Counted from the stretch's first letter, positions 35,024 to 43,937 are shown. The stretch is DNA of 64,000 nucleotides from Arcicella sp040387735 (GCA_040387735.1 JAZKDE010000033.1:22697-86696), one strand, 5' to 3'. Notes: a model not told the origin generated them from the sequence alone. Numbers and translations: made by a program.

Positions 35024-36970
35024 TTAAAGGTTTTCAAATAAATTAGTAATACTCGGAAAAGCTGGCATTGAGCCATTTTTAGATTTTACCGCCTCCTTAT
35101 ATTTTAACTGATTATTGGTTAAAGGCGTATCGGGTGAGACTGGATTTTCGGTGGATGGTTTTTCGTTCTTAACAACCTGCTCAATTCCTGTCAATTCAAT
35201 TATTGGCTCATCAAGCCATTTGAGAATGGTATTTCGCTTAGTATCGGAGAGGTCACGGGTTACGGGCATGTGCATCGTGTCATGTATATCACGAGAAAAA
35301 GCGAATTTTAAAATCTCTTTTTTCAGAATCAAATCATTAGGATTGGCTAAATTGACCAAATATTTACTCATAATTGGGTACAAATTAGCATATTGAATCA
35401 TGGTTGGGGCTATATCATCCCAAATTGGTTTGTCTGGGACCGCAAAATAATCACGCAAATGCACAATGATATTTTCGATACCCATTGCAGGGTCAATAAT
35501 CGGGAGATTATAATCTATGGTATAAATCTGACCGTCAATGTAAACTCTCGGGCTATAAATGGCATTTCCTTGAATAGATAATTGCCCAAAGCCCTTTCCA
35601 TTCGTCGTAACACTCGATTGGAAGGTTATACCATACGGAGGAAAGTTATTACCATAAATCTCACAAGTTGGATTTTGATAACTGATTGGAGTGTTTGGGG
35701 TTGGCGGTTCTAAAGCAATTTGAATCGTTGTATCGGGTAAAGGATTTCCCCACTGATAAGTGTAAAAATCAACCAGTTGAGTATTACCAAAATCAAGTCT
35801 TTGAACAAAATTATCGGCTCTAACCAATAAGCCATTTATTGATTCTCGAGCTAAAAGTGAATATTGAGTATTATCTTTTACTGATTGAGAAAGTAATACT
35901 AACTGATTATTTGTCAGTAATTCTACTACGCTATCCGATAAATTATTGAAAGTAACAACGCCACCTGTGGCATTGAGCCAGCCTAAACCCTGCTGATAAT
36001 TTACTTCTCCAATCAATAAGAAATCATCGGTGGATAATGTTTGCGGGGCTGAAGATACCGCATTATTTAACGATTGATTTGATACTCCAACGACCAGTGT
36101 ATTTGTTATACTAATTGAACCTAAAGCATCCGAAATCGGGAAACTGTTACCTAAATCAAGCGTTACTCTTTTGTTCGTAGCCTCAAACAAAAAATTACTT
36201 ACACCATAAGCAACCACTGGATTATGCGGTTGTGGTGAAGGATTCAAATCAAGCGTTCCGTACATTCTTCTACAAGCGGCAAAAGTCTTAGGTTCATCTT
36301 CAAACCAAGGGCCAATTGTGCCTAAAATTTTTCCCAATGAAAAGCGTCCGTCGTCTGCGTGATTGTAATAATATCCAAAAGCATTGAGATTAATACTCAA
36401 TTTATCACCTTGAGTTGTATTTTTTAATTCACTTAGAAAAGGCGATTCATCAACCTTTTTTCCCCAAACAATATTCGTCAAAACTGACGTCCACGAAGCA
36501 CCCATAGGTTGCCCATTTACTTTTGCACCCGAAAACTGTCTTAATTGAATATCTCTAAAACAAGTAGGATCAATATCAGCCCTTAAAAGAAGTTCATTTT
36601 CTGGTGTACAAATCCTTAACTGAACGCACCACAAAGCAGAAACCATCTGAGCATCGGGGTCTAAATCCAACATTTTACCCGTTGGCCGACCTTCGGAACC
36701 TGCTACTATTTGACCAAGAATTATGTCTGCGTTGGGGTCAGACAATGATTCACCATTGGGCATCGTTACTTGTTGGACAATGCAATTTTTGAAATTGAAA
36801 ACAGCCCCTCCTTCAGGATTCCACCAACCATTGGTAGAACCTTTACCAAATTCTTGAAAATTAGGCTGGAAAGTAGCAATATTATAATGCGTAACATCAT
36901 TATTGACGGTTGAAACATCCGAGAGGAAATCACCCGAGAAGACTAATCTTGGAGAATGTAAATAAGACAT
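35024..36970 (-). CDS. VioB/RebD N-terminal-half-like protein (iminophenylpyruvate dimer synthase-like)
   Basis: A 648-aa soluble protein without signal peptide. Its opening MSYLHSPRLVFSGDFLSDVS and its C-terminal element MPVTRDLSDTKRNTILKWL (568-586), preceded by a helix-rich YANLYPIMSKYLVNL segment, parallel VioB. VioB starts MSILDFPRIHFRG and has a MPSTRELS...FLKYL element just before its ferritin-like half. The middle is beta-rich. VioB/RebD/StaD couple two indole-pyruvate imines in violacein or indolocarbazole synthesis. Here the ferritin-like half is a separate gene 12 bp downstream and no VioA/RebO oxidase is in the window. The homology is from memory of motifs, not an alignment, and the substrate is unknown. 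Confidence 0.6.
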   Translation of the reverse strand: MSYLHSPRLVFSGDFLSDVSTVNNDVTHYNIATFQPNFQEFGKGSTNGWWNPEGGAVFNFKNCIVQQVTMPNGESLSDPNADIILGQIVAGSEGRPTGKMLDLDPDAQMVSALWCVQLRICTPENELLLRADIDPTCFRDIQLRQFSGAKVNGQPMGASWTSVLTNIVWGKKVDESPFLSELKNTTQGDKLSINLNAFGYYYNHADDGRFSLGKILGTIGPWFEDEPKTFAACRRMYGTLDLNPSPQPHNPVVAYGVSNFLFEATNKRVTLDLGNSFPISDALGSISITNTLVVGVSNQSLNNAVSSAPQTLSTDDFLLIGEVNYQQGLGWLNATGGVVTFNNLSDSVVELLTNNQLVLLSQSVKDNTQYSLLARESINGLLVRADNFVQRLDFGNTQLVDFYTYQWGNPLPDTTIQIALEPPTPNTPISYQNPTCEIYGNNFPPYGITFQSSVTTNGKGFGQLSIQGNAIYSPRVYIDGQIYTIDYNLPIIDPAMGIENIIVHLRDYFAVPDKPIWDDIAPTMIQYANLYPIMSKYLVNLANPNDLILKKEILKFAFSRDIHDTMHMPVTRDLSDTKRNTILKWLDEPIIELTGIEQVVKNEKPSTENPVSPDTPLTNNQLKYKEAVKSKNGSMPAFPSITNLFENL

Positions 36971-37000
36971 AGTTTTAGGTTTTAAAAATTAAGACATTCA

Positions 37001-37384
37001 TTAACTAATGGTATTCCAAATCACGAAGTTTTGTAACCAGACTCCTTTATACTTTTTATAGACCCATAAAATTCTTCCAATTTCAGAAGCTTTCTCTCCC
37101 GTTTGTTTGTCCGTAGTAGTTTGATGATAAATACTCCACTCGTAAGCCATATCTCCTTTAATATCAACACTTTGAGCCTTATAACTTATTTCAATAGTAA
37201 ATGCGTCAAACCAAGATTTGAGGAATGCTACTCCCGCCGTTTTACCAATAATAACGGGTGTATCAGGAACAATTACAGTAATATCATCCGCCATGATTGA
37301 TGCCATTAAAGCCAGATTTCCTGTATTTTCAGACTCTTGAATAATAAGTCGAATCTTATCAATTTGTGATTGTTGTGTATTCAT
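37001..37384 (-). CDS. SnoaL-like/DUF4440 (NTF2-fold) protein
   Basis: A 127-aa cone-shaped NTF2-fold protein. The N-terminal helix (IDKIRLIIQESENTGNLALMASIMADDITVIVPDTPVIIGKTAGVAFLKSWF in family layout) is followed by four strands ending in WLQNFVIWNT. The DUF4440/SnoaL group includes polyketide cyclases, ketosteroid isomerase-like enzymes and non-catalytic binding proteins. It is the first gene of the operon, 30 bp before the VioB-N-like gene, so it may act on or bind the product of that enzyme. Confidence 0.82.
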   Translation of the reverse strand: MNTQQSQIDKIRLIIQESENTGNLALMASIMADDITVIVPDTPVIIGKTAGVAFLKSWFDAFTIEISYKAQSVDIKGDMAYEWSIYHQTTTDKQTGEKASEIGRILWVYKKYKGVWLQNFVIWNTIS

Positions 37385-37437
37385 AATACTGTTTTATGGA
37401 AAAATAATCGTTGAATAAAAACATAGCAACACCTGCC

Positions 37438-37456
37438 TCAGTTTTGGGAAAACTGA
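37438..37456. promoter_or_regulatory. Palindrome upstream of the SnoaL/VioB-like operon
   Basis: A 19-bp palindrome with 8-bp arms TCAGTTTT / AAAACTGA around GGG, 54 bp before the first start codon. A regulator site is possible; no adjacent regulator gene. Confidence 0.35.
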
Positions 37457-37837
37457 AGAAAATAGACAACTTAATGATTAGGACTTTAAAATGCTGTGTT
37501 TAAGAGGTACTCTGAGCAAGAAGAAATTAAGAATAGGAAAACCGAAGCCGAAGCTTTATAGTTAAAATCGAATTTAGAATATTATTGCTGTAAATATAAT
37601 AGTTGTTTTTAGATTCTAAAGAAGAAAATAGATTTTTATTAAAGAAAAATAGATTTGTTAAAATAGAAATATTTTTAGTTGGCATCATTCGAAGTAAACT
37701 CTTACAAATGGGCAAATTTTGCTTCAATAAAACAGGTACAAAACCGCTTAATAAATCCGACTAAATATAAATCATTGGTTACCAAACAATTAAACTACAT
37801 CTATCAAAAAGCCCCAAAAACAGAAGATTTAAGCACG
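37457..37837. other. Gene-free intergenic region
   Basis: The stretch between the divergent SnoaL and lipoprotein genes contains only short frames of low-complexity Ile/Asn/Lys composition on both strands. No RNA gene or strong hairpin is seen apart from the palindrome at its left end. Confidence 0.5.
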
Positions 37838-37845
37838 TATTTTTG
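37838..37845 (+). promoter_or_regulatory. TAnnTTTG -7 element before the lipocalin-like gene
   Basis: TATTTTTG, an exact match, 43 bp before the ATG; no clear TTTG at the -33 position. Confidence 0.4.
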
Positions 37846-37887
37846 CATTCTTAAAATCATTCAAAACAATTAAAACTTTATTATTTC

Positions 37888-38400
37888 ATGAAAAAGCATT
37901 ATAACCTATTTCTACTTTTATTTTCTATTGTTTTAATATCATCGTGTAAAAAAGATGAACCGGTAACTCCTGCTGCTACAATTGTTGGTAAATGGGAAGC
38001 AACAGATGCAGCAGGCAAAATTACCGTAGTTGATTTTCAAACGGGGAAACCTTCAGATCAAAATCTTACCCAAAAATTAACAGGTGTAACCTATGAATTT
38101 AAGGCGGACAAAACCTTTACTGCAACAGGAGCAGTTACGGCCGATGCAACCATTGATAACGTACCAATTAGTGGAACATACGCACTGACAGGTACAGAAG
38201 TAAAATTGTCTTATAAAAAGGATGGAAAAGATACTTTCGAATATTTTACCCTTAATACCCTTGCCACCTCTAATATGACATGGACAACTAATAAAGATTT
38301 GTTGATAAAAGGATTAACTGAATCAAAGGAACCCAATATTGCATTGGTAGCCATATTAGTTTCAGCCCTTGATTTGAAGATAAACTTTAAAAAAATATAG
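37888..38400 (+). CDS. Lipocalin-like lipoprotein, unknown
   Basis: A 170-aa protein with lipoprotein signal MKKHYNLFLLLFSIVLISSC and lipobox ISSC. A beta-rich domain follows: IVGKWEATDAAGKI, TYEFKADKTFTATGAV, ISGTYALTGTEVKLSY. This is the usual pattern of lipocalin-like DUFs in Bacteroidota (GKW start, TYxFxxDG-type strand, GTY strand). It is predicted to be anchored in the outer membrane facing the periplasm or surface. Function unknown, monocistronic, followed by a strong terminator. Confidence 0.72.
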   Translation: MKKHYNLFLLLFSIVLISSCKKDEPVTPAATIVGKWEATDAAGKITVVDFQTGKPSDQNLTQKLTGVTYEFKADKTFTATGAVTADATIDNVPISGTYALTGTEVKLSYKKDGKDTFEYFTLNTLATSNMTWTTNKDLLIKGLTESKEPNIALVAILVSALDLKINFKKI

Positions 38401-38421
38401 GTTACCAATCATTTTAAACAC

Positions 38422-38452
38422 AAAACGCCTGATTTATAAAATCAGGCGTTTT
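38422..38452. terminator. Bidirectional intrinsic terminator
   Basis: Arms AAAACGCCTGATTT and AAATCAGGCGTTTT with a 3-nt loop, between the convergent lipoprotein and guaA genes. Confidence 0.87.
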
Positions 38453-38480
38453 GTAATACAGATTAAAGTTTATGTTACTC

Positions 38481-39991
38481 TTATTCCCACTCAATCGTTG
38501 CGGGTGGTTTTGACGAAATATCATAAACTACTCGGTTTACACCTTTCACTTTATTGATAATTTCGTTAGAAATATCTGCCAAGAAATCATAAGGTAAATG
38601 ACACCAGTCCGCTGTCATACCGTCCACCGAAGAAACCGCACGAAGGGCTACAACACGCTCGTAAGTACGTTCATCTCCCATGACTCCCACCGACTGAATC
38701 GGTAAAAGCATTGCTCCTGCTTGCCAAACGCTGTCGTACAACCCTCTATTTTTCAAACCATTGATAAAAATATGGTCAACTTCTTGTAAAATCTGCACTT
38801 TTTCAGCCGTAATATCTCCCAAAATTCTAATTCCTAAACCTGGCCCTGGGAATGGGTGACGACCTAAAATAAACTGCGGAATTTCTAATGTTCTACCTAC
38901 CAAACGAACTTCGTCTTTAAACAAAGTCTTCAAAGGCTCAACCACTTGCAATTTCATGTAATCAGGTAAACCGCCTACATTATGGTGAGATTTAATCGTT
39001 TGTGAAGGACCTCCACTTACCGAAACTGATTCGATAATATCAGGATAAATTGTTCCTTGTCCCAACCATTTTACATTTTCAATCAAATGAGATTCGTGGT
39101 CAAAAACATCAATAAATGCCTTGCCAATCGCTTTTCTCTTTGCTTCAGGGTCCGTTAAACCTTCCAAAGCCTTATAAAATATATCTTTTGAATTAACACC
39201 TTTTACGTTCAAACCTAAGTTTTTGTACGATTCAAGCACGTCTTCAAATTCATTCTTTCTCAANNNNNNNNNNGATTTTCACCAATTGCTTTGTGAATCA
39301 ACACCGCCGCTACCGAACTATCTACACCTCCAGAGAGTCCTAAAACTACTTTATCGTCGCCTAATTGTTCTTTCAAAGCCGCCACCGTAGAATCCACGAA
39401 AGAATCTGCCGTCCAGTCTTGCGAGCAATTACACACGCCAATCACGAAATTTTTCAACATCGTTTTTCCTTCCAAAGAGTGTGTAACCTCTGGGTGAAAT
39501 TGAATCCCGTAAGTTTGTTCTCCTTTAATATGGAAAGCAGCATATTTCACATCATCGGTTGAACCAATTACCTCAAAATCATCAGGAATTGACATAATTG
39601 TATCCCCGTGCGACATCCAAACTTGATTATTCTCAGAAACACCTTCCAATAACGGACTTGGTGCAACCGTTTTCAAAGCAGCTCTTCCGTACTCACGGTG
39701 TCCAGAATTATAAACTTCACCACCACCTAAAAACGCCAATAATTGAGCTCCGTAGCAAATACCCAATACAGGCAATTTTCCTCTGAAAAGAGTTACATCT
39801 ACTCGTGGAGAATCCTCATCACGTACCGAGCAAGGACTTCCCGAAAGAATAATTCCTTTTACAGATTCGTCGATAACAGGGATTTTATTGTAAGGATGGA
39901 TTTCGCAGTAAATATTAAGTTCACGAACACGGCGAGCAATCAATTGAGTTACTTGTGAACCAAAATCAAGAATTAGTATTTTTTCGGACAT
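38481..39991 (-). CDS. guaA: GMP synthase (glutamine-hydrolysing), interrupted by an assembly gap
   Basis: The ATG at 39991 (MSEKILILDFGSQVTQL) is the normal GuaA start; the longer frame to 40072 reads through a dispersed repeat. The class-I glutamine amidotransferase part has nucleophile Cys in GICYGAQL and His/Glu in QFHPEVTHS. The ATP pyrophosphatase part has the P-loop LSGGVDSSVAA, then NEFEDVLESYKNLGL, PGPGLGIRILG and the C-terminal dimerisation domain ending KPPATIEWE. It converts XMP to GMP. The 10-N gap at 39264-39273 lies between AIGEN and LRKNEFED, where the conserved VDNGLLR block should be. Restoring about 29 bases gives the expected ~509 aa. Confidence 0.95.
39264..39273. other. 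Scaffold gap (10 N) in guaA, true size probably 29 bp
   Basis: The flanks share no overlap. Frame arithmetic requires a missing length of 2 mod 3. Comparison with E. coli GuaA (NLTCVFVDNGLLR) suggests nine codons plus two bases are absent. Confidence 0.7.
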
Positions 39992-40010
39992 TTTTTTGGA
40001 GTGAATACTG

Positions 40011-40052
40011 CGGTTGTCTGTGCGGATACTGGGACGCATAGTCAGACAACGG
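40011..40052. repeat. Imperfect palindrome upstream of guaA
   Basis: The arms CGGTTGTCTG and CAGACAACGG match in 9 of 10 positions. It is related to the repeat inside the porZ-like leader near 20683-20735. Confidence 0.55.
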
Positions 40053-40080
40053 CGAAAAAAATTAAAAAGCAAATTTCGGG

Positions 40081-40683
40081 AAAATTTATGGTTTTAAGAT
40101 AGAATATTGAAGACAATTCTAAAAATGATAGGATAATTTTATATTTTAGGGTTTTTAGCGTTTGATAAATAAGTAATTTATGCTTGATTATGAACACGAT
40201 GATTATGAAACATACATAAAATCGCCAATTGCTAAATATCGATGTTTGTATTTAATGTCACTTTTTCGCCATGCTCAATGCCCATTCACAATCCCAGAAT
40301 TCACATTTTGTACTATTCCAAGTTTTCTGCCTTTATAACGCTTATTTCTCGGAATATCGACTTTGATTTTTCAAAGAATCTGCATTTAACATTAGGATAA
40401 TCAAAAAATAATCTATAAATTCATTTAAGAAAACGCCCAAGAAAGCCAAAACCCTGTTACAATTATCAGGGTTTTTCTGACTAAATCGGAGAGTTCTTTG
40501 ACGATTATTTGATATTCCTTGTTTTGTGTTTCCTATTTACCAACGATTTGTGTTTTTGTAAATCTGCGAGAATGGTTGTTAGTAAATATTCAAACAAGAA
40601 GTAAGAAATCGCAAATTGATGCGAAGAACTGCTCCAATGGGCAATCTTAGTTATTAATTTATCAATCTAAACAACGAGTGCGT
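40081..40683. other. Long intergenic region upstream of hpf
   Basis: About 600 bp without a convincing protein gene. A 52-codon frame at 40180-40338 is AT-biased and unlike any family I know. At 40449-40475 there is a hairpin (AAAACCCTG / CAGGGTTTT) followed by T residues, which looks like an intrinsic terminator with no gene to terminate. A small RNA ending there, or an attenuator in the hpf leader, is possible. No tRNA-like element was found. Confidence 0.45.
40449..40475 (+). terminator. Orphan terminator-like hairpin
   Basis: A 9-bp stem AAAACCCTG / CAGGGTTTT, 10-nt loop, trailing T run; no upstream gene on the plus strand within 2 kb. Confidence 0.5.
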
Positions 40684-41034
40684 ATGAAATTACAAGTGCA
40701 TTCAATTCACTTTGACGCTGACATGAAGCTGTTAGAGTTTATCCAGTCGAAACTTAATAAACTGGATATGTTTTATGACCGAATTACAGGTGGTGAGGTT
40801 TTTCTAAGGTTAGACAAAGGAGATACCAAAAAGGTCAGGAGCAAAATGTTAGAAGTGAAAATCAGTTTACCAGGGGCTACCTTATTTGTAAAAGAACAGG
40901 CCTCCACTTTTGAAGAAGCGATGGATATAGCCATTGAAGCATTAAAAGTCCAATTGAAAAAGTTTAAAGATAAAATCCAAGAAAAAATCAATCCAACCAG
41001 AGACGTATTAGTTTCAATGGCAATGGAAAGTTAA
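40684..41034 (+). CDS. hpf: Ribosome hibernation-promoting factor
   Basis: The ATG at 40684 gives 116 aa (MKLQVHSIHFDADMKLLEFI); an in-frame GTG two codons earlier is less likely. This is a short-form HPF/YfiA S30AE domain with the strand-helix-strand layout: KLNKLDMFYDRITGGEVFLRL, then KVRSKMLEVKISLPGATLFVKEQASTFEEAMDIAIEAL, and the basic helix LKKFKDKIQEKI. It binds the 30S mRNA channel in stationary phase, promoting 100S dimers or silencing ribosomes. It lacks the long C-terminal dimerisation tail. Followed by a bidirectional terminator shared with metK. Confidence 0.9.
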   Translation: MKLQVHSIHFDADMKLLEFIQSKLNKLDMFYDRITGGEVFLRLDKGDTKKVRSKMLEVKISLPGATLFVKEQASTFEEAMDIAIEALKVQLKKFKDKIQEKINPTRDVLVSMAMES

Positions 41035-41065
41035 TAAAGAGAACAATGTTTCTCGAAAATAAAAT

Positions 41066-41091
41066 GGGTTGCTTTCTCACGAAAGCAACCC
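41066..41091. terminator. Bidirectional terminator between hpf and metK
   Basis: Stem GGGTTGCTTTC / GAAAGCAACCC with TCAC loop and flanking A/T runs. Confidence 0.88.
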
Positions 41092-41115
41092 TTTTTATTT
41101 TCGAGGTTTTATTTC

Positions 41116-42393
41116 TTACAAACCAAACTTAGCTTTCACTGCATCTACGAAATCTAATTTTTCCCAAGTAAATAATTCTACTTCTAATTCTTTCACTGTT
41201 CCATCTGGCCCTTTGAAAGATTTAGTAACAATTTCATTTTTACGTCCCATGTGTCCGTAAGCTGCTGTTTCTGAGTAAATTGGGTTACGCAATTTCAAAC
41301 GTTGTTCAATTGCGTAAGGACGCATATCAAATACTTCTTCTAATTTACGAGCAATTTCTCCGTCAGTTAAACCAACTTTAGCCGTTCCATAAGTGTTTAC
41401 GAATAAACCACATGGTTTAGCCACACCAATTGCGTAAGAAACTTGTACTAAAAGTTCATCACAAAGGCCAGCCGCTACTGCATTTTTCGCTACGTGACGA
41501 GTTGCATAAGCCGCCGAACGGTCAACTTTTGACGGGTCTTTTCCTGAGAATGCACCACCACCGTGAGCACCTTTTCCACCGTAAGTATCAACGATAATTT
41601 TACGACCTGTCAAACCTGTATCTCCGTGTGGACCACCGATTACAAATTTTCCAGTTGGATTGATATGGTATGTAATCGCATCGTTGAAAAGTCCTTGTAA
41701 TTCTGGTTTCAATTTAGCTTTTACTCTTGGAATAACGATATTTATAATGTCTGCTTTGATTTTAGCTAACATTGCTTCATCTTCGTCAAAATCGTCGTGT
41801 TGCGTTGAAACTACGATGGTATCAATTCTTTGCGGAACGTTATCATCAGAATATTCAATGGTTACTTGAGATTTTGCATCTGGACGAAGGTATCCAATCA
41901 ATGCAGGTTCGTTGTTACGAATTTCTGACATTTCTTTCAAGATAGCATGAGCCAAATCCAAAGCCAAAGGCATATAATTATCAGTCTCACGAGTTGCGTA
42001 ACCGAACATCATTCCTTGGTCACCAGCTCCTTGTGCGTTAGCTTTTGATTCAAAATCGTCAGCCGTTACTCTATCCACACCTTGGTTGATGTCGTCAGAT
42101 TGGTCGTGAATGGCAGAAATAATACCACAAGAATTAGCTTCAAACATATATTCCGACTTAGTATAACCGATTTTACGGATAACTTCACGGGCAATAGCCT
42201 GAACATCAAGATAGGTTTTTGTTTTTACTTCACCCGCCAAAACTACTAATCCAGTTGTTACAAGGGTTTCGCAAGCTACTTTAGAAGAAGGGTCAAACGC
42301 CATGAAGTTATCAATTAATGCGTCTGAAATTTGGTCTGATACTTTGTCTGGGTGTCCTTCCGATACCGACTCAGAGGTGAAAAGATATGCCAT
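41116..42393 (-). CDS. metK: S-adenosylmethionine synthase
   Basis: A 425-aa protein, slightly longer than E. coli MetK (384 aa), as is usual in Bacteroidota. It makes SAM from methionine and ATP. Signature segments: SEGHPDKVSDQISDAL near the start (Mg/ATP site), GAGDQGMMFGYA (methionine/ATP loop), and GGAFSGKDPSKVDRSAAY (P-loop-like). It has its own near-consensus promoter 40-70 bp upstream. Confidence 0.97.
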   Translation of the reverse strand: MAYLFTSESVSEGHPDKVSDQISDALIDNFMAFDPSSKVACETLVTTGLVVLAGEVKTKTYLDVQAIAREVIRKIGYTKSEYMFEANSCGIISAIHDQSDDINQGVDRVTADDFESKANAQGAGDQGMMFGYATRETDNYMPLALDLAHAILKEMSEIRNNEPALIGYLRPDAKSQVTIEYSDDNVPQRIDTIVVSTQHDDFDEDEAMLAKIKADIINIVIPRVKAKLKPELQGLFNDAITYHINPTGKFVIGGPHGDTGLTGRKIIVDTYGGKGAHGGGAFSGKDPSKVDRSAAYATRHVAKNAVAAGLCDELLVQVSYAIGVAKPCGLFVNTYGTAKVGLTDGEIARKLEEVFDMRPYAIEQRLKLRNPIYSETAAYGHMGRKNEIVTKSFKGPDGTVKELEVELFTWEKLDFVDAVKAKFGL

Positions 42394-42432
42394 TATTTAT
42401 AATTTATGAAATATGAAAAATCTAATAATTCA

Positions 42433-42463
42433 CAAATTTAAAAGGAATATTTTGATTTGACAA
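42433..42463 (-). promoter_or_regulatory. Bacteroidota-type promoter for metK
   Basis: On the minus strand TTG (42463-42461), a 20-bp spacer, then TAAATTTG (42440-42433), an exact TAnnTTTG; the ATG is 40 bp downstream. No SAM riboswitch is visible in the short leader. Confidence 0.6.
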
Positions 42464-42623
42464 TTTGGGTTGTCAAATGGGGATTTTATGGATAAATTAT
42501 CTTTAAAAACTGTATAATTCAGATAATAATATCTTTTTTTATCAATTATTCTCATATTAAATCTACCAATTTAGTAGACAATAAAACTCTTTTTATGAAT
42601 CAATTCTAAGTCAACTGATTTTT

Positions 42624-43790
42624 TCAAAACAATTTCTTTCGCAAAATACTCCATGCCGCTTTCATAAATGGAGGTTTGGGAACGGTATGAATTAGGGCAA
42701 TATCTTCAAAAATTGATGTATCTTCATCCAAAAATTTCAATACTTGAGACGGTTGATTATATTTAAATAATCGGGTAAAAATATCGTCTTGGGGCGTTCT
42801 ATTTTTCAACATTACATTCAATAAAACAGTATCTAAAAAACCTTTCCAACGATTGGGTATCATGCCATTTTTGATGTCAATATTTCGCTCCATTGACTTT
42901 ACCAGTCGCTGTAAAAAACGTTGACTTCTCTGAAAACTGTAACCAGTAGAAGCTTTCACATATCCGCCCGATGTACCAATACGAATAACCTTGGGTTTGG
43001 GTGAAATTTCGTGTGGCTCATCCGACATTGGTACAATGCCAAACTCGGTTTCAATAATCTGATATTCTCCCACTTTTAATGTCTCTTCAATGTACTTTTT
43101 TAGATAAGATTCATACTCCGATTCTTCAATAAGATTATCCGAAAAAATGGTAAATTCAATCAAAGCCTTCGTTTCAGAATGCGGTAAAACATACACAAAA
43201 CGACACTCATTTTTCTGCTCAGTCCTAAAATCAAAAAGGGTCGGTTCATTGACTTTAAAGACTGGTTTTGTTGTTTCGATAACCCAACCTTTAAAATGTT
43301 GAAGCATATTATGGTAATCAGAATTATTGTATTTGGAACGAAATGAACTATCAAAAACCAAGTCAGAAGCATAGAAATCGCCTTTGTTCGTTTTCACTGT
43401 TTCGGAAACTTCTAAAATGTCTGCCTGTAAAAAAGCAATATTTTCGTTTTGTTTCAATAACGGAATGACATAATTGTAGAAGTCCACACCCCGAATCATT
43501 TTGTACGTATATTCCTGAATATCAAGAAATTGAGAAAAATTATCCGTTCCGTGAAACCAAACACCTTTCCATTTTTGAGCAATAATTTCTTCAAAAGGCG
43601 ATTGCCCCTTTTCCCAAAAACACCAAGTATGGTCGTTGGTATCTTTTACATCACGGTCAATAATGAGGATAGATTTATCCCTCAAATTTGACTGATTGAG
43701 ATAAAAAGCCAAGGAAAGCCCCGCCATGCCTCCGCCAGCAATGATATAATCGTAAGAATTTTGTAAATTTTGATCGTTTTTGGAATACAT
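42624..43790 (-). CDS. crtY: Lycopene beta-cyclase (CrtY type)
   Basis: A 388-aa flavoprotein-like enzyme. The N-terminal dinucleotide motif YIIAGGGMAGLSLAFYL is followed by the family block DRDVKDTNDHTWCFWEKG (conserved N-D-x-T-W-C-F-W). The conserved GTSGGYVKASTGYSFQRSQ lies near 285. It converts lycopene to beta-carotene at the membrane. It stands alone here: phytoene synthase and desaturase are not in the window, so the carotenoid pathway genes are dispersed. Confidence 0.93.
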   Translation of the reverse strand: MYSKNDQNLQNSYDYIIAGGGMAGLSLAFYLNQSNLRDKSILIIDRDVKDTNDHTWCFWEKGQSPFEEIIAQKWKGVWFHGTDNFSQFLDIQEYTYKMIRGVDFYNYVIPLLKQNENIAFLQADILEVSETVKTNKGDFYASDLVFDSSFRSKYNNSDYHNMLQHFKGWVIETTKPVFKVNEPTLFDFRTEQKNECRFVYVLPHSETKALIEFTIFSDNLIEESEYESYLKKYIEETLKVGEYQIIETEFGIVPMSDEPHEISPKPKVIRIGTSGGYVKASTGYSFQRSQRFLQRLVKSMERNIDIKNGMIPNRWKGFLDTVLLNVMLKNRTPQDDIFTRLFKYNQPSQVLKFLDEDTSIFEDIALIHTVPKPPFMKAAWSILRKKLF

Positions 43791-43825
43791 ATTAATTCGG
43801 TTAACTTACGAAAGATAACAAATAG

Positions 43826-43857
43826 AAATCCCGTAAGTTTTGAATCTTACGGGATTT
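43826..43857 (-). terminator. Intrinsic terminator of lipA
   Basis: A 12-bp stem AAATCCCGTAAG / CTTACGGGATTT located between lipA and crtY on the minus strand. Confidence 0.8.
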
Positions 43858-43884
43858 TAAATTACTAAATTTTTATTGCAAAAC

Positions 43885-43921
43885 TTTCAGAAAGTTTAAC
43901 CCACAACGGAATTGTTTCGGG
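43885..43921. repeat. Family-C repeat (degenerate copy)
   Basis: GAAAGTTTAACCCACAACGG ... TTTCGGG resembles the copy at 51941-51982 along its whole length; the left CCCG of the stem is changed to TCAG. Confidence 0.55.
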
Positions 43922-43937
43922 AAATTAAATTTTACGC

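Noticed and set aside
37527..37873. Two 64-66 codon frames between SnoaL and lipoprotein genes
   Set aside because: Low-complexity Ile/Asn/Lys composition, one on each strand and overlapping, no start context.
39264..39273. Possible frameshift or pseudogene in guaA
   Set aside because: The break coincides with a scaffold gap and the missing part is the conserved VDNGLLR region, so it is an assembly artefact.
40180..40338. 52-codon frame upstream of hpf
   Set aside because: Biased composition, no family resemblance, and it lies in a region that looks non-coding; kept only as a note.
42394..42623. SAM riboswitch upstream of metK
   Set aside because: The leader from the predicted promoter to the ATG is only about 35 nt and has no riboswitch-like stem arrangement.
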